A stretch of 64,000 nucleotides of DNA from Rubrivivax sp. (GCA_024641945.1 JAHECD010000006.1:1-64000); one strand, 5' to 3'. Counted from the stretch's first letter, positions 10,071-22,766 are shown. The notes: generated by a model not told the origin, from the sequence alone. Numbers and translations: made by a program.

Positions 10071-10958
10071 TTGGCGTCGGAAAAGCGCGTCGTCTTCCGC
10101 TCGGCCTGGATCCCCTGGGCATTGCTGGCACCGCAGGTTGCGGTGATCGGCGTGTTCTTCTTCTGGCCCGCGGCGCAAGCCCTGCTGCAATCGATGCAGC
10201 AGCAGGATGCTTTCGGCACGTCGGTCGAATGGGTCGGTCTGGACAATTTCCGCCGACTCTGGAGCGACGAGAGTTACCTCAAGTCGTTCCAGACCACCGC
10301 CGTGTTCTCCGTGCTGGTGGCCGGACTCGGCCTCGGCCTCTCGCTGACGCTCGCGGTCTTCGCCGACCGCGTCGTCAAGGGCGCGGGCGTCTACAAGACG
10401 CTGCTGATCTGGCCCTATGCCGTGGCCCCGGCCGTGGCCGGCGTGTTGTGGCTCTTCATGTTTGCGCCGTCGATCGGCATCGTCAGCTATGCGCTGCGGT
10501 CGATCGGGATCGACTGGAACCATCTGCTCAATTCGACACACGCGATGACGCTCATCGTGATGGCCGCCGTGTGGAAACAGATCTCGTACAACTTCCTGTT
10601 CTTCCTCGCCGGCCTTCAGTCGATCCCGAAATCGTTGATCGAAGCGGCAGCCATCGACGGCGCCGGGCCGTGGCGGCGCTTCTGGACAATCATCTTTCCG
10701 CTGCTGTCACCGACCACGTTCTTCCTCCTCGTCATCAACGTCGTCTACGCGTTCTTCGATACGTTCGCCATCGTCGACGCGGCCACCGAAGGCGGGCCGG
10801 GAAAAGACACCGCCATCCTCGTCTACAAGGTGTACTACGACGGTTTCAAGGCGCTGGACCTCGGCGGCTCCGCAGCGCAATCGGTGGTGCTGATGGTCAT
10901 CGTCGTCGTGCTGACCGTCGTGCAGTTCCGCTACGTCGAAAAGAAGGTCAACTACTGA
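10071..10958 (+). CDS. ugpA: sn-glycerol-3-phosphate ABC transporter permease UgpA
   Basis: Integral-membrane permease of the Ugp importer with six hydrophobic segments. The conserved cytoplasmic EAA loop reads [21 protein letters not shown]. The first possible initiation codon after the ugpB stop is TTG at 10071, 4 bases downstream. It gives 295 residues, matching UgpA length, and leads straight into the N-terminal helix ([20 protein letters not shown]). No clear Shine-Dalgarno precedes it, so translation may depend on coupling with ugpB. An ATG far upstream in the same frame lies inside ugpB and is not credible. Confidence 0.94.
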   Translation: MASEKRVVFRSAWIPWALLAPQVAVIGVFFFWPAAQALLQSMQQQDAFGTSVEWVGLDNFRRLWSDESYLKSFQTTAVFSVLVAGLGLGLSLTLAVFADRVVKGAGVYKTLLIWPYAVAPAVAGVLWLFMFAPSIGIVSYALRSIGIDWNHLLNSTHAMTLIVMAAVWKQISYNFLFFLAGLQSIPKSLIEAAAIDGAGPWRRFWTIIFPLLSPTTFFLLVINVVYAFFDTFAIVDAATEGGPGKDTAILVYKVYYDGFKALDLGGSAAQSVVLMVIVVVLTVVQFRYVEKKVNY

Positions 10959-10967
10959 CACCGCGCG

Positions 10968-11819
10968 ATGGTCGAACGCCGCCCTCTCGTCACCGCCATT
11001 TCCCATCTCGTGCTCGTGTTGGGCGTGCTGGTCATTGCCTTCCCGCTCTACATCACGTTCGTGGCCTCGACCCAGACGGCGCAGGACATCGTCCAGGCCC
11101 CGATGTCGCTCCTGCCAGGTTCACACTTCGTCGACAACTATCTCGCCGCGCTGCGTGGCAACGGCGGCGGTGCGGCGTCCACCGCGCCGGTCGGGCGGAT
11201 GATGACGGTGAGCTTGATCACCGCGCTCGTGATCGCGATCGGCAAGATCGCGATCTCGCTGCTGTCGGCCTTCGCGATCGTCTATTTCCACTTCCGCTTC
11301 CGGATGGTGTTCTTCTGGGCGATCTTCGTCACCCTGATGCTGCCGGTGGAGGTGCGCATCGGCCCGACGTACCAGGTCGTGTCCGATCTGGGCATGCTCA
11401 ACACGTATGCCGGGTTGACCGTGCCGCTCATCGCCTCCGCGACTGCCACGTTCCTCTTCCGCCAGTTCTTCCTTACCGTGCCGGATGAACTGGTGGAGGC
11501 CGCCCGCATCGACGGCGCGGGGCCGATGCGCTTCTTCAAGGACATCCTCGTGCCGCTGTCGACGACCAGCATCGCCGCGCTGTTCGTCATCCAGTTCATC
11601 TACGGCTGGAACCAGTACCTGTGGCCACTGCTCGTGACGACAGACGAGTCGATGTATCCGGTGGTCATGGGCATCAAGCGGATGATCTCCGGCGGCGATG
11701 CGGCCAACGACTGGAACATCGTGATGGCCACGGCCATCCTGGCCATGATTCCGCCTGCGTTGGTCGTCATGCTGATGCAGAAGTGGTTCGTCAAGGGCCT
11801 GGTCGACACCGAAAAGTAA
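10968..11819 (+). CDS. ugpE: sn-glycerol-3-phosphate ABC transporter permease UgpE
   Basis: Second permease subunit, 283 residues with six membrane segments. The N-terminal motif [20 protein letters not shown] is characteristic of UgpE. The EAA loop is [21 protein letters not shown], and the C-terminus ends [14 protein letters not shown]. Pairs with UgpA to form the transmembrane channel. Starts 9 bases after the ugpA stop. Confidence 0.96.
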   Translation: MVERRPLVTAISHLVLVLGVLVIAFPLYITFVASTQTAQDIVQAPMSLLPGSHFVDNYLAALRGNGGGAASTAPVGRMMTVSLITALVIAIGKIAISLLSAFAIVYFHFRFRMVFFWAIFVTLMLPVEVRIGPTYQVVSDLGMLNTYAGLTVPLIASATATFLFRQFFLTVPDELVEAARIDGAGPMRFFKDILVPLSTTSIAALFVIQFIYGWNQYLWPLLVTTDESMYPVVMGIKRMISGGDAANDWNIVMATAILAMIPPALVVMLMQKWFVKGLVDTEK

Positions 11820-11826
11820 TCAATCC

Positions 11827-12897
11827 ATGGCTTCGATTTCCATTCAGAACGTCGTCAAGCGCTACGGTGCAGGCGCCAAGGTGAACCAGGTGATCCACGG
11901 CGTGTCCGCGAGCATCGCCGACGGCGAGTTCATCGTCATCGTCGGGCCATCGGGCTGCGGCAAGAGCACGCTCCTGCGCATGGTGGCCGGCCTCGAGGAA
12001 GTCTCCGAAGGCAAGATCGCCATTGGTGAGCGCGTGGTCAACGATGTCGAGCCGGCAGACCGCGACATCGCCATGGTGTTTCAGAACTACGCGCTGTACC
12101 CGCACATGAGCGTGTTCGACAACATGGCCTATGGCCTAAAGATCCAGAAAGTGCCGGTCGACGAGATCCGAGCGCGCGTCGACAAGGCGGCGAAGATCCT
12201 CGAACTCGGCCCCTTTCTCGCGCGCCGGCCGCGGGAGCTTTCCGGCGGCCAACGTCAGCGCGTCGCGATGGGTCGCGCGATCGTGCGGCAACCGGCGGTC
12301 TTTCTGTTCGACGAGCCGCTGTCGAACCTGGACGCCAAACTGCGCGCACAGACACGCCTGGAGATTCAGAAGCTGCACCGCGAGCTCGGCATCACCTCGC
12401 TCTTCGTCACCCACGACCAGGTCGAGGCGATGACGCTCGCGCAGCGCATGATCGTGATGAACGCCGGGCGCGTGGAGCAGATCGGTACGCCGGAAGCGGT
12501 CTATCGGCGCCCGGCGACCACGTTCGTCGCGGGCTTCATCGGCTCACCACCGATGAACCTTCTTTCGGGAGTGGCCGATGGATCCACGTTTTCGATCGAC
12601 GGCCTCAAGCTTGCGCTGCCACAGTCTGCGCCGCGATCGGGGCCGCTCACACTGGGCCTGCGGCCGGAGCACGCGTCATTCATCGAGGGTGGCGGGCGAG
12701 GCTGGCCGCTGACCGTCGAAGTGGTCGAGACGCTGGGTGCGGAGCGCCTCGTCTACTGCCGCCTCGGGGAGTCGCTATTCACGGTGCGCATCGACGGCAC
12801 ATGTCCCGCACCGGCTGCGGGTACCGTCCAGCATCTGGGGACGCCGCCCGAGCACCTTCACTGGTTCGACAGCGGCACCGGTCAGCGGCTGGCCTGA
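11827..12897 (+). CDS. ugpC: sn-glycerol-3-phosphate ABC transporter ATP-binding protein UgpC
   Basis: ATPase subunit driving the Ugp importer. Walker A is GPSGCGKST, the ABC signature [14 protein letters not shown], Walker [13 protein letters not shown], and the switch histidine is in [14 protein letters not shown]-terminal TOBE/MalK-like regulatory region ([17 protein letters not shown]) follows, giving 356 residues as usual for CUT1 ATPases. Starts 7 bases after ugpE. Confidence 0.97.
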   Translation: MASISIQNVVKRYGAGAKVNQVIHGVSASIADGEFIVIVGPSGCGKSTLLRMVAGLEEVSEGKIAIGERVVNDVEPADRDIAMVFQNYALYPHMSVFDNMAYGLKIQKVPVDEIRARVDKAAKILELGPFLARRPRELSGGQRQRVAMGRAIVRQPAVFLFDEPLSNLDAKLRAQTRLEIQKLHRELGITSLFVTHDQVEAMTLAQRMIVMNAGRVEQIGTPEAVYRRPATTFVAGFIGSPPMNLLSGVADGSTFSIDGLKLALPQSAPRSGPLTLGLRPEHASFIEGGGRGWPLTVEVVETLGAERLVYCRLGESLFTVRIDGTCPAPAAGTVQHLGTPPEHLHWFDSGTGQRLA

Positions 12898-12910
12898 AGT
12901 GACGCACCCC

Positions 12911-13648
12911 ATGCCCGCCTGGCACTACCCTTTCTGGGTCGCACATCGTGGCGCCGGCAAGCTGGCGCCAGAGAATACGCTTGCAGCATTTCGCGTCGGC
13001 GCCGGGTACGGCTTTCGATGCTTCGAATGCGACATCAAGCTCAGTGCCGACGGGGTGCCGTTCCTGCTGCACGACACCACGCTGGAGCGGACGACCACGT
13101 CGCGTGGCATTGCAGGCGAACGCCGCTGGGCCGACCTGTCCCGTCTGGATGCCGGGTCCTGGCACAGCCACGCCTTCGCCGGCGAGCCGATACCCACCCT
13201 GGAAGCGATCAGCTCCTTTGTTCAGGCAAACGGCTTCACATTGAATATCGAGCTCAAACCGACGCCTGGATGCGAGCACGAGACAGGCGCCGTGGTCGCT
13301 CGCGACGTCGCGCGGCTGTGGGCCGGGGCTGCCGTTTGGCCGTTGCTCAGTTCGTTCAAGCCCGCCGCCTTGCTCGGTGCACGCGAGTGCGCTCCGCTCG
13401 TTCCACGGGCGTTGCTGCTGGACACGCTGGCGAACGGGTGGAAGGAAGCTGCGCAGTCGATCGACTGCCTGGCCGTCGTGACCGAACACAAGCTGATGAC
13501 TTCAGACATGCTCGCATGGCTGCACGGGGCAGGGATGCGCGGGCTCGTCTACACCGTGAATGACCGCGAGTCCGTCACGCGGCTGACGCACATGGGCGTC
13601 GACGGCATCATCACCGACGCTGTCGACGAGTTCTCGCCCACCCACTGA
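12911..13648 (+). CDS. ugpQ: Glycerophosphodiester phosphodiesterase UgpQ
   Basis: Cytoplasmic enzyme that hydrolyses glycerophosphodiesters brought in by Ugp to glycerol-3-phosphate and an alcohol. The GDPD catalytic pattern is intact: AHRGAGKLAPENT (His12, Arg13, Glu21), then FECDIKLSADG (Glu39, Asp41) and LLHDTTLERTT (His54), then NIELKP. No signal peptide, which fits UgpQ rather than periplasmic GlpQ. ATG 11911+1000 (position 12911) is preferred; an in-frame GTG at 12899 is the alternative. The stop codon directly abuts the stop of the convergent MFS gene. Confidence 0.94.
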   Translation: MPAWHYPFWVAHRGAGKLAPENTLAAFRVGAGYGFRCFECDIKLSADGVPFLLHDTTLERTTTSRGIAGERRWADLSRLDAGSWHSHAFAGEPIPTLEAISSFVQANGFTLNIELKPTPGCEHETGAVVARDVARLWAGAAVWPLLSSFKPAALLGARECAPLVPRALLLDTLANGWKEAAQSIDCLAVVTEHKLMTSDMLAWLHGAGMRGLVYTVNDRESVTRLTHMGVDGIITDAVDEFSPTH

Positions 13649-15001
13649 TCAGTGCGCCGGCACATCCACGGGAATGGGCACCGTCGCTTCGACGCCGAGG
13701 TGCGCCTCTGGCTCCGCCGGCGACGGCAATCCGTGAATGCTGCGGATCAACGGGTGGCGCCAGGCCGCCAGGGTCAGCAACAGCGTCCCGACCCCGGCGA
13801 ATGCCAGCGAACTCCGCAGCCCGACGTGCTCTCCGAGCCATCCCCCGAGCAATGCGCCAGGGCCGGCCGGCAACAGAATCAGCCACCGCATCGTGCTGGT
13901 CATGCGCCCGAGAAGCGGCGCGGGCGTGACGGCCTGGCGCATTGCCAGGAAATTGATGAAACTCAGCACGGCCCCGAAGCCGAACGAGAACAGCATGCCG
14001 GCAAAGGCCACGACGCCGATGCGGCCCGTGGGCGCCACGGCACAGGCGGCCCAGCCAAGCCCGGTCATGCCAAGCCCGGTGAGCATCGCCCGACCTGCAC
14101 CGAGTCCTCGCGAAATGTGCCTTCCGAACACACTCGCCAACACGGTGCCCAAGCCCAGTGCGATGAAGCTGAGGCCCACATCCGCCTCGCTCATGCCCAG
14201 GGTGCGCGTGGCGTACAGGATCTGCACCACGACGGCAGCCTGGTGGCACAACTGCCAGAGACCCACGGTCACTGCCATCGCCACCAGCAGCGGCGTGCCG
14301 CGAACGAACCGCACCCCGGCTTTGAGGTCCGGTAGAAAGCGCGCATCGGTGCGAGGTTGAATCCGCTCGCGAACGTGGATTCCGCGCAGCACGGCAACGG
14401 AGCAGGCGAGAAAGAATGCATCCACCAGCAAGGCCACGGGCGCGCCCACCACCTTGATGAGTGCGCCGGCCAGGCCGGGGCCGACCACTTCGGAGCCTGA
14501 GCTGGCGAGCGAGTTCTTGGCATGGGCCTCTACCAAGCGCTCACGCGGCACCACCTGCGTCAATACGATCTGCGCGGCGGACCCCGCGACGACGTGCACA
14601 CAACCCAGGACAAATGCCACGACGACCATCCAGGTCATCCCGAGCCAGCCGAGCCACCACGCCAGCGGCACGCTGGCAAGGACCAGCGCGAGCATGGCCT
14701 CACCTGCCCTGTAGACAGGAAGCTTGTGGACTCGATCGAGCCACACGCCGGCAGGCAGCGAAAGCAGCACAAAGGGCAGCAATTCCGCGGCCGTGAGCAG
14801 CCCCATCTGGGTGGGCGTCGCATGCAGCAACACGGCAGCGGTCAGCGGCAGTGCCAGCATGCTGACCTGTCCACCCAGAGAGCTCACCAGGATCGACGCG
14901 AACAGCCGCCGATAGGTGGCGTCGCGCAGGAGATCATGGGTCGGCAGCGCCAACCGCTCTCGCAATGACCGCCAGATGCGGTGTGGAAGAGACCTGTCCA
15001 T
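13649..15001 (-). CDS. MFS transporter, EntS-like exporter family
   Basis: 450-residue major facilitator protein with about 12 hydrophobic segments. MFS_3/EntS-type signatures include YRRLFASILVSSLGGQVSMLALPL, the loop motif LPAGVWLDRVHKLPVYRAGE (motif A region), and QIVLTQVVPRERLVEAHAKN. Members of this group export siderophores or drugs; the substrate here is unknown. The start at 15001 is chosen because the upstream extension is Arg-rich and unlike the family. It converges on ugpQ with no spacer (TGATCA shared border), so there is no room for a terminator between them. Confidence 0.88.
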   Translation of the reverse strand: MDRSLPHRIWRSLRERLALPTHDLLRDATYRRLFASILVSSLGGQVSMLALPLTAAVLLHATPTQMGLLTAAELLPFVLLSLPAGVWLDRVHKLPVYRAGEAMLALVLASVPLAWWLGWLGMTWMVVVAFVLGCVHVVAGSAAQIVLTQVVPRERLVEAHAKNSLASSGSEVVGPGLAGALIKVVGAPVALLVDAFFLACSVAVLRGIHVRERIQPRTDARFLPDLKAGVRFVRGTPLLVAMAVTVGLWQLCHQAAVVVQILYATRTLGMSEADVGLSFIALGLGTVLASVFGRHISRGLGAGRAMLTGLGMTGLGWAACAVAPTGRIGVVAFAGMLFSFGFGAVLSFINFLAMRQAVTPAPLLGRMTSTMRWLILLPAGPGALLGGWLGEHVGLRSSLAFAGVGTLLLTLAAWRHPLIRSIHGLPSPAEPEAHLGVEATVPIPVDVPAH

Positions 15002-15329
15002 CACTTTCGTCTCCGTCGTGCCGCGCCTGGTCGGGCAAGGCATTTGGGGGGCGGAAGAGCGGCGCTTGTACCGGTGTCCCCGCCGAATTCTCAGCGGGTC
15101 CTGTAGAACGGGCTGAGGAGTTCTAGTACGCCGCGAACGGCACCGGGCAAACCGGGGCCCCGCACGCGGACGCAGCAATGCCGGCTGGCGGCGATTGCGT
15201 GGTGGCGGTTCGGTGCGTATTCATCGTGTCCGGTGCCGGTTGAAGATCAACTTCGCCACGAATGCTAGCAGCCGGGCGGGAGAGCCGATACCCCTAACCC
15301 ATGGCATGCGTATCGGCCCAAATGGATCG
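15002..15329. other. Intergenic region without a gene
   Basis: 328 bases between the 5' end of the MFS gene and the 3' end of argJ. No open frame with family resemblance is seen. The only clear structure is the inverted repeat at 15284-15317 next to argJ. The half nearest the MFS gene should hold its promoter, but I cannot point to a convincing -35/-10 pair. Confidence 0.6.
15284..15317 (-). terminator. Perfect 8-bp inverted repeat after argJ, possible terminator or operator
   Basis: GCCGATAC at 15284-15291 and GTATCGGC at 15310-15317 form a perfect 8-bp stem with an 18-base loop, starting 13 bases past the argJ stop. There is no T-run on the minus strand after it, so intrinsic termination would be weak. 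A binding site or mRNA-end stabiliser is also possible. Confidence 0.3.
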
Positions 15330-16559
15330 TCAGCTCCGGTAGTCGGCATTGATGCTGACGTAGTCGTGCGACAAGTCGCAAGTCCAGACGGTGGTGCTCG
15401 CAGCGCCCCGGTGCAGGTCGACGCGCACCGTGATCTCGGACTGTTTCATCACGCGCTGACCGTCTTCCTCGCGGTAGTCCGGATGCCGGCCCCCCTCGCG
15501 TGCCACGTGAACGTCGTCGAGGAACAGGTCGATGAGCCCCTGATCCAGATCCGTGATGCCTGCATAGCCGACGGCCGCCAGTATCCGCCCGAGGTTCGGA
15601 TCGCTGGCAAAGAAGGCCGTCTTGACAAGCGGGGAGTGGGCGATTGCGTAGGCGACCTGCCGGCATTCGCCCTCGTCTCGGCCACCGTCGATCTGAACCG
15701 TGATGAACTTGGTGGCACCTTCGCCATCACGCACGATGGCCTGCGCCAGTTCACGCGATACCTCGCACACGGCGGCACGGAGCGCGAGGCCTTCGAGCGA
15801 ATCCAGCGACTCGATGCGCGCATGGCCCGCGCGGTGGGTGGCCAGCAGCACGAACGAGTCGTTGGTCGAGGTGTCACCGTCGATGGTGATGCGGTTGAAG
15901 CTTTGGTCGGCGGCCACGTGCACGAGTGCTTGCAATACCGCTGGTGCGACCGCGGCGTCGGTGGCGACGAATCCGAGCATGGTGGCCATGTTCGGGCGGA
16001 TCATGCCGGCACCCTTCGAAATGCCGGTGACGGCGACATCCTTGCCTCCGATGCGCAGACTTCGCGACGCGGCTTTGGGCAGGGTATCCGTTGTCATGAT
16101 GCCCTCGGCCGCGCGCAGCCAATGTGCTGCGTCCAGATCGGCCAGCGCAGCGGGAAGGCCAGCCTCCAGGCGATCCACGGGCAGCGTCTCCATGATCACA
16201 CCGGTGGAGAACGGCAGGATCTGCGAGGGCAGCACCCCCATCCGCGCGGCGAGTGCCTCGCAGCTGCGGCGCGCGCGCGCCATGCCGTCGGCGCCGGTGC
16301 CGGCATTGGCGTTGCCGGTGTTGATCAGCAGCGCGCGGATCGGCGCCGCCTGTGCAAGGTGCTCGCGGCAGACTTGCACCGGCGCCGCACAGAACCGGTT
16401 CGACGTGAATACCCCGGCGGCCGAAGTGCCTTCGTCGAGCGCCACGACGACCAGATCCTTGCGTTGTGCCTTGCGGATACCGGCCATCGCCACGCCCAAG
16501 CGCACGCCGCCAACAGGGTGAAGGTCACTGGCGTTGGGGACGTTGAGATGGACTGGCAT
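15330..16559 (-). CDS. argJ: Bifunctional ornithine acetyltransferase / N-acetylglutamate synthase ArgJ
   Basis: Arginine biosynthesis enzyme that recycles the acetyl group from N-acetylornithine to glutamate and can also make N-acetylglutamate from acetyl-CoA. The self-cleavage site is intact: [16 protein letters not shown], with Thr193 the predicted nucleophile of the beta subunit. Other family marks are [35 protein letters not shown] and the C-terminal end AYSTT-like [11 protein letters not shown]. Length is 409 residues. It lies 101 bases downstream of secA on the same strand, an adjacency common in Burkholderiales. argB is also in this window (37.5 kb) but is not linked. Confidence 0.97.
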   Translation of the reverse strand: MPVHLNVPNASDLHPVGGVRLGVAMAGIRKAQRKDLVVVALDEGTSAAGVFTSNRFCAAPVQVCREHLAQAAPIRALLINTGNANAGTGADGMARARRSCEALAARMGVLPSQILPFSTGVIMETLPVDRLEAGLPAALADLDAAHWLRAAEGIMTTDTLPKAASRSLRIGGKDVAVTGISKGAGMIRPNMATMLGFVATDAAVAPAVLQALVHVAADQSFNRITIDGDTSTNDSFVLLATHRAGHARIESLDSLEGLALRAAVCEVSRELAQAIVRDGEGATKFITVQIDGGRDEGECRQVAYAIAHSPLVKTAFFASDPNLGRILAAVGYAGITDLDQGLIDLFLDDVHVAREGGRHPDYREEDGQRVMKQSEITVRVDLHRGAASTTVWTCDLSHDYVSINADYRS

Positions 16560-16620
16560 GAGCGGCTCCGCTTCTCGATCGATTCGACCGAGGGCGATTC
16601 TAGGAGCCCGTGGGGCAGAG

Positions 16621-16643
16621 CGCGCCGGCTTGCGACCGGCGCG
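16621..16643 (-). terminator. GC-rich hairpin after secA
   Basis: CGCGCCGG (16621-16628) and CCGGCGCG (16636-16643) form a perfect 8-bp stem with a 7-base loop, 18 bases past the secA stop. No U-tract follows on the minus strand, so it may be a weak or Rho-assisted terminator or an mRNA 3' end stabiliser. Confidence 0.35.
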
Positions 16644-16660
16644 TTGGACGGATCAGCGAA

Positions 16661-19411
<2,751 letters not shown>

Positions 19412-19549
19412 GCGGGCTGGCTCGTTGGGGGGCCCGGCGCCGCGAACATGGGATTGATCGTGGGCCGACACCCGAAGATGGTGCCTGACGGCGCCGGCAC
19501 AAGAGTCCGGCCCGAAGAAGCGCAAAAGGCAAAGCCCGGCACTTTACCA

Positions 19550-19570
19550 CCCGGTCGTCCGACCACCGGG
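19550..19570 (-). terminator. Near-perfect palindrome after the M23 peptidase gene
   Basis: CCCGGTCGTCCGACCACCGGG, a 21-base palindrome with one C/C mismatch, starts 5 bases beyond the peptidase stop. On the minus strand it can form a strong hairpin, but the bases after it (TGGTAAAG) are not a T-run. A terminator role between this gene and secA is only tentative, and secA may be co-transcribed. Confidence 0.3.
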
Positions 19571-19574
19571 GAGT

Positions 19575-20528
19575 TCAGCGCGTCGCTGCGGTCGTCCGGG
19601 ACGAATTGCGCGCGCCCGCAAGGAAGCGCGCCGGATCCTGCGGAACGCCCTCGACCAGGACCTCGAAGTGCAGGTGCGGCCCGGTCGACCGACCGGTGCT
19701 GCCGACTTCGGCGACCACCTGACCGCGACGCACGATGTCACCCCGTTTGACCAGGTACTTGGATGTATGTGCGTAGCGCGTCACCAGCCCGTTTCCATGG
19801 TCGATCTCCAAGAGATTGCCGTATTGCGGATGCCAGTCCGCACCGACGACGACACCGCCAGCCGCGGCCTGGATCGGTGTCCCCACCTCGGCGGGAAAGT
19901 CCAGGCCGGTATGCAGCGCCGGCCTGCCGGTGATGGGGTCGCTGCGCACGCCAAACCCTGAGCCGACGCCGCCCGACACGGGTTGCGAACTGGGAATCAT
20001 CAGTGCTTCGAGACGCGCTTCGAACAGCCGTGATTCGACCAGCGTGAAGATGTCCGCGCTGCGATCGACCGCTTCATCGACGCTGGCAACGGACGCCTGC
20101 AACTGCTCGAGTGACGGTGTGTCGAGCGGCAGATAAACCCCGCCCTGCGCAGACGACGCGGCGGACGAGCGCCGCAGCGGCGCCAAATCGGCCGGCTTGA
20201 CGCCCGCGAGACCAGAAACGCGCTCGCCGATGGCATCCAGCTTGACCAGCTTGGCCTGCATCTCGCCCAGGCGCTGCGCCATTGCATCGAGGTTCTCGCG
20301 CATGAATCGGTCTCGCTGTGCGAACTCATCTCGAACCACCAACCGAACCACCTGGCTGACCACCGGCCACCCTTCACGCGCCGCCTTCAGAAAGAGGTAG
20401 TGGTAAATGGTTCCGGACAGCAGCAGCAGCACGACCGTCAATGCGGCACCGGCGGCCAGCAGCTGCAACCGACTGAATTGGAGAACACGGCTCCTGGTGG
20501 AGGAGCTGTGTGTGATCAGGACTTGCAT
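19575..20528 (-). CDS. M23 family metallopeptidase (LytM domain), membrane-anchored
   Basis: 317-residue cell-wall peptidase or amidase activator. One N-terminal membrane anchor lies at about residues 22-45 (LLAAGAALTVVLLLLSGTIYHYLF). A helical, coiled-coil-like region follows (RENLDAMAQRLGEMQAKLVKLDAIGERV), then a C-terminal LytM/M23 domain. Zinc-site motifs are HTGLDFP (His and Asp ligands) and GPHLHFEV (His-x-His). With both motifs intact, the enzyme is probably active. It lies directly upstream of secA, the usual place for this gene in Burkholderiales. Confidence 0.92.
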   Translation of the reverse strand: MQVLITHSSSTRSRVLQFSRLQLLAAGAALTVVLLLLSGTIYHYLFLKAAREGWPVVSQVVRLVVRDEFAQRDRFMRENLDAMAQRLGEMQAKLVKLDAIGERVSGLAGVKPADLAPLRRSSAASSAQGGVYLPLDTPSLEQLQASVASVDEAVDRSADIFTLVESRLFEARLEALMIPSSQPVSGGVGSGFGVRSDPITGRPALHTGLDFPAEVGTPIQAAAGGVVVGADWHPQYGNLLEIDHGNGLVTRYAHTSKYLVKRGDIVRRGQVVAEVGSTGRSTGPHLHFEVLVEGVPQDPARFLAGARNSSRTTAATR

Positions 20529-20594
20529 GCTTCGTCTCCTGCCCGCTACGACGAAGTTCCGCCGCGTTCCGATCTGCCCGCCGGAAATGGGATG

Positions 20595-20670
20595 TGGTGC
20601 CGACTATCCGAATCGAACGGATGACCTCCCGCTTACAAGGCGGATGCTCTACCAGCTGAGCTAAGTCGGC
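20595..20670 (-). tRNA. tRNA-Thr (anticodon TGT)
   Basis: A 76-base cloverleaf on the minus strand with the CCA end encoded. The acceptor stem pairs GCCGACT (5') with AGTCGGC (3'). The D arm is GCTCAGCTGGTAGAGC, the anticodon loop is TTGTAAG with anticodon TGT, and the T arm contains GTTCGATTC. It reads ACA threonine codons. It lies between the sspB end and the M23 gene. Confidence 0.97.
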
Positions 20671-20688
20671 TTGGCGCCATGGCCCAAT

Positions 20689-20694
20689 ATTGTA
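20689..20694 (-). promoter_or_regulatory. Candidate -10 element of the tRNA-Thr promoter
   Basis: Minus strand reads TACAAT, ending 18 bases before the mature 5' end at 20670. That leaves a leader of about a dozen bases, as expected for a tRNA. The -35 region at 17-18 bases further upstream is not a good match and lies in the end of sspB. Confidence 0.35.
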
Positions 20695-20703
20695 GGCGGG
20701 TGC

Positions 20704-21237
20704 CTACTTCACCCGTTTGAGCGCGGGTCGCGCACCCGTGGGGGGTGGTGATGACGGGTCATCGTCGGGCTGATCAGGGCCTGACTCGTCCTGTCGGGCT
20801 GGCTCATCCACAGCGGCCAGCCGCAGCCCGGTGGTCGTGGCGGCAGTGCGGACTTCGGTGGACGGCCCCGTGGACGCATCCGCGGACGCGTCGCCATTGG
20901 CCGTGGGCACCGGAAACGCCATTCCTTGCCCGTTCTCACGGGCGTAAATGGCCACGACATGGTCGACCGGTACGACGATGTCGCGCCCCACCCCGCCAAA
21001 ACGAGCCTTGAACTCGATGGACTCGTTTCCAAGTTTCAGTCCGCTGGTCGCCTCGAAACCGACATTGAGCACGATTTCGTTGTTCTTGACGTACTCCATC
21101 GGGACTTGCACACGGCCATCGACATAGACGGCGACGTAAGGCGTGAATCCATTGTCCGTGCACCAGTCGTGCAAGGCCCGTATCAGGTAGGGGCGTGTGG
21201 ACGTGCCTTGGGCGTCCTGGGAGGGCGGCGAATTCAT
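20704..21237 (-). CDS. sspB: ClpXP protease specificity-enhancing factor SspB
   Basis: Adaptor that delivers ssrA-tagged proteins to ClpXP. The folded domain is recognised by RPYLIRALHDWCTDNGFTPY, VPMEYVKNNEIVLNVG, and RFGGVGRDIVVPVDHVVAIYARENGQGM. A long acidic, Pro-rich linker follows, ending in the conserved ClpX-binding tail (here PALKRVK). ATG 21237 gives 177 residues; a GTG three codons upstream is also open. It sits downstream of sspA with an 18-base gap, as in most betaproteobacteria. Confidence 0.95.
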   Translation of the reverse strand: MNSPPSQDAQGTSTRPYLIRALHDWCTDNGFTPYVAVYVDGRVQVPMEYVKNNEIVLNVGFEATSGLKLGNESIEFKARFGGVGRDIVVPVDHVVAIYARENGQGMAFPVPTANGDASADASTGPSTEVRTAATTTGLRLAAVDEPARQDESGPDQPDDDPSSPPPTGARPALKRVK

Positions 21238-21256
21238 GCCGGACACTCGACGCGCG

Positions 21257-21868
21257 CTACTTGCGCATGACCTTTTCCGACGGGGTCAGTGCTTCGATGT
21301 ATGCGGGGCGCGAAAAGATGCGCTCGGCGTACTTGAGCAGCGGCGCAGCGTTCTTGGACAACTCGATGCCGTAGTAGTCCAAGCGCCAGAGCAATGGAGC
21401 AATCGCCACGTCGAGCATGGAAAAGTCATCGCCCAACATGTACTTGTTCTTCAGAAAGATCGGCGCCAATTGCGTCAGCCGGTCACGGATCTGTTCGCGC
21501 CCCTTTTCGAGCTGCCGCTCGGTCGCCTTGACCCCACGGCCCTCGAGAAGATTCACCTGCGCAAACAGTTCCTTCTCGAAATTGAAGAGGAACAGGCGCA
21601 CCCGCGCCCGCGCCACGGGGTCGCCGGGCATCAGTTGCGGATGCGGAAAGCGTTCGTCGATGTACTCGTTGATGATGTGCGACTCGTACAGGATCAGGTC
21701 GCGCTCGACAAGGATTGGCACCTCGTTGTACGGATTCATCAACGCAATGTCTTCGGGCTTTGCGAAGAGATCGACGTCGCGAATCTCGAAGTCCATTCCC
21801 TTCTCGAACAGCACGAAGCGGCAACGGTGCGAGTAGGGGCAGGTGGTTCCGGAGTAAAGGACCATCAT
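21257..21868 (-). CDS. sspA: Stringent starvation protein A (GST-like fold)
   Basis: RNA-polymerase-associated transcription factor with a glutathione-S-transferase fold and no transferase activity in characterised members. The N-terminal thioredoxin-like part starts MMVLYSGTTCPYSHRCRFVLFEKGMDFE, with YNEVPILVERDLILYESHIINEYI completing it. The C-terminal helical part includes NKYMLGDDFSMLDVAIAPLLWRL. Start chosen at the double Met (21868), which gives 203 residues as in the family. It follows petC on the same strand with a 118-base gap. Confidence 0.96.
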   Translation of the reverse strand: MMVLYSGTTCPYSHRCRFVLFEKGMDFEIRDVDLFAKPEDIALMNPYNEVPILVERDLILYESHIINEYIDERFPHPQLMPGDPVARARVRLFLFNFEKELFAQVNLLEGRGVKATERQLEKGREQIRDRLTQLAPIFLKNKYMLGDDFSMLDVAIAPLLWRLDYYGIELSKNAAPLLKYAERIFSRPAYIEALTPSEKVMRK

Positions 21869-21986
21869 GGCGTCGGATTTCCCAATCAACAGCGGGGCAC
21901 AAGCGCCCCTTCAAACGGCAAACGCAGTGGAGGCCGGAGCCGCCACTGCGCGAATCGGCCCGGCAACTCCGCCGGGCCCACAATGG

Positions 21987-22766
21987 TCACTTGACGTCTT
22001 TCCAGAACACGGCGTTGAGCCGCCAGGTGATCACGAAAAACACGGCCAGGAACAGCAGGACCCATACGCCCAGACGCACACGGTCGTTTTGAACCGGCTC
22101 GGACATCCATTGCAGGTAGGCCACCAGATCGGCGACGCGCTCGTTGAACTGCGCAGGATGGATCGAGCCCGCCGAAATCGGATCGAATCCGCTGAAGACG
22201 TGCGTCACCTTGGCGGGGTCATGCGGATCCTTCATCTCCTTGAAGACGGCCCGCTGCTGGCCCTGCAGTTCCCAGAGCACGTTCGGCATGCCGACGCTCG
22301 GAAACGCCAGGTTGTTCCAACCCGTGGCCTTGGTCTCATCACGGTAGAACGTGCGCAGGAAGGTATAGATGTAATCCGCGCCGGTACCGCCGTCGCCAGA
22401 TCGCGACCGCGCGATCACGGTCAGGTCGGGCGGCTGCGCTCCAAACCATTCTTTCGCCTGCTTCGCGTCCAAAGAGACCTTCATCGTGTCACCGACCTTG
22501 GACTCCGTGAAGAGCAGGTTCGCCTTGATCTGCTCCTCCGTGAGGCCGATATCGCGCAGCCGGTTGTAACGCATGTAGCCGGCGTTATGACAGTTCAGAC
22601 AGTAGTTGACGAAGATCTTGGCACCGCTCTGCAGCGCGGCCATGTCTGTCACGCGGTCCTTCGGGAACTTGTCCCAGGCAATGCCCCCGGTGGAGGCACT
22701 GGCGCCGGTCGCGCCGAAGGCAAGCGCTGCAAGCAGCGTTAGGAGGATTTTCTTCATGGTTGACAT
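21987..22766 (-). CDS. petC: Cytochrome c1 of the bc1 complex
   Basis: Membrane-anchored c-type cytochrome that accepts electrons from the Rieske centre. The signal peptide ends near GASAS, and heme c attaches at CLNCH (Cys56, Cys59, His60), followed by the AGYMRYNRL context. One C-terminal anchor helix (LGVWVLLFLAVFFVITW) holds it in the inner membrane. Length is 259 residues. MKKILL three codons in is an alternative start with an aggagg-like site upstream. Third gene of petA-petB-petC. Confidence 0.97.
   Translation of the reverse strand: MSTMKKILLTLLAALAFGATGASASTGGIAWDKFPKDRVTDMAALQSGAKIFVNYCLNCHNAGYMRYNRLRDIGLTEEQIKANLLFTESKVGDTMKVSLDAKQAKEWFGAQPPDLTVIARSRSGDGGTGADYIYTFLRTFYRDETKATGWNNLAFPSVGMPNVLWELQGQQRAVFKEMKDPHDPAKVTHVFSGFDPISAGSIHPAQFNERVADLVAYLQWMSEPVQNDRVRLGVWVLLFLAVFFVITWRLNAVFWKDVK

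Noticed and set aside
13611-14249. 212-residue minus-strand frame overlapping the MFS gene
   Set aside because: Same region in another frame; the MFS frame has membrane segments and family motifs.
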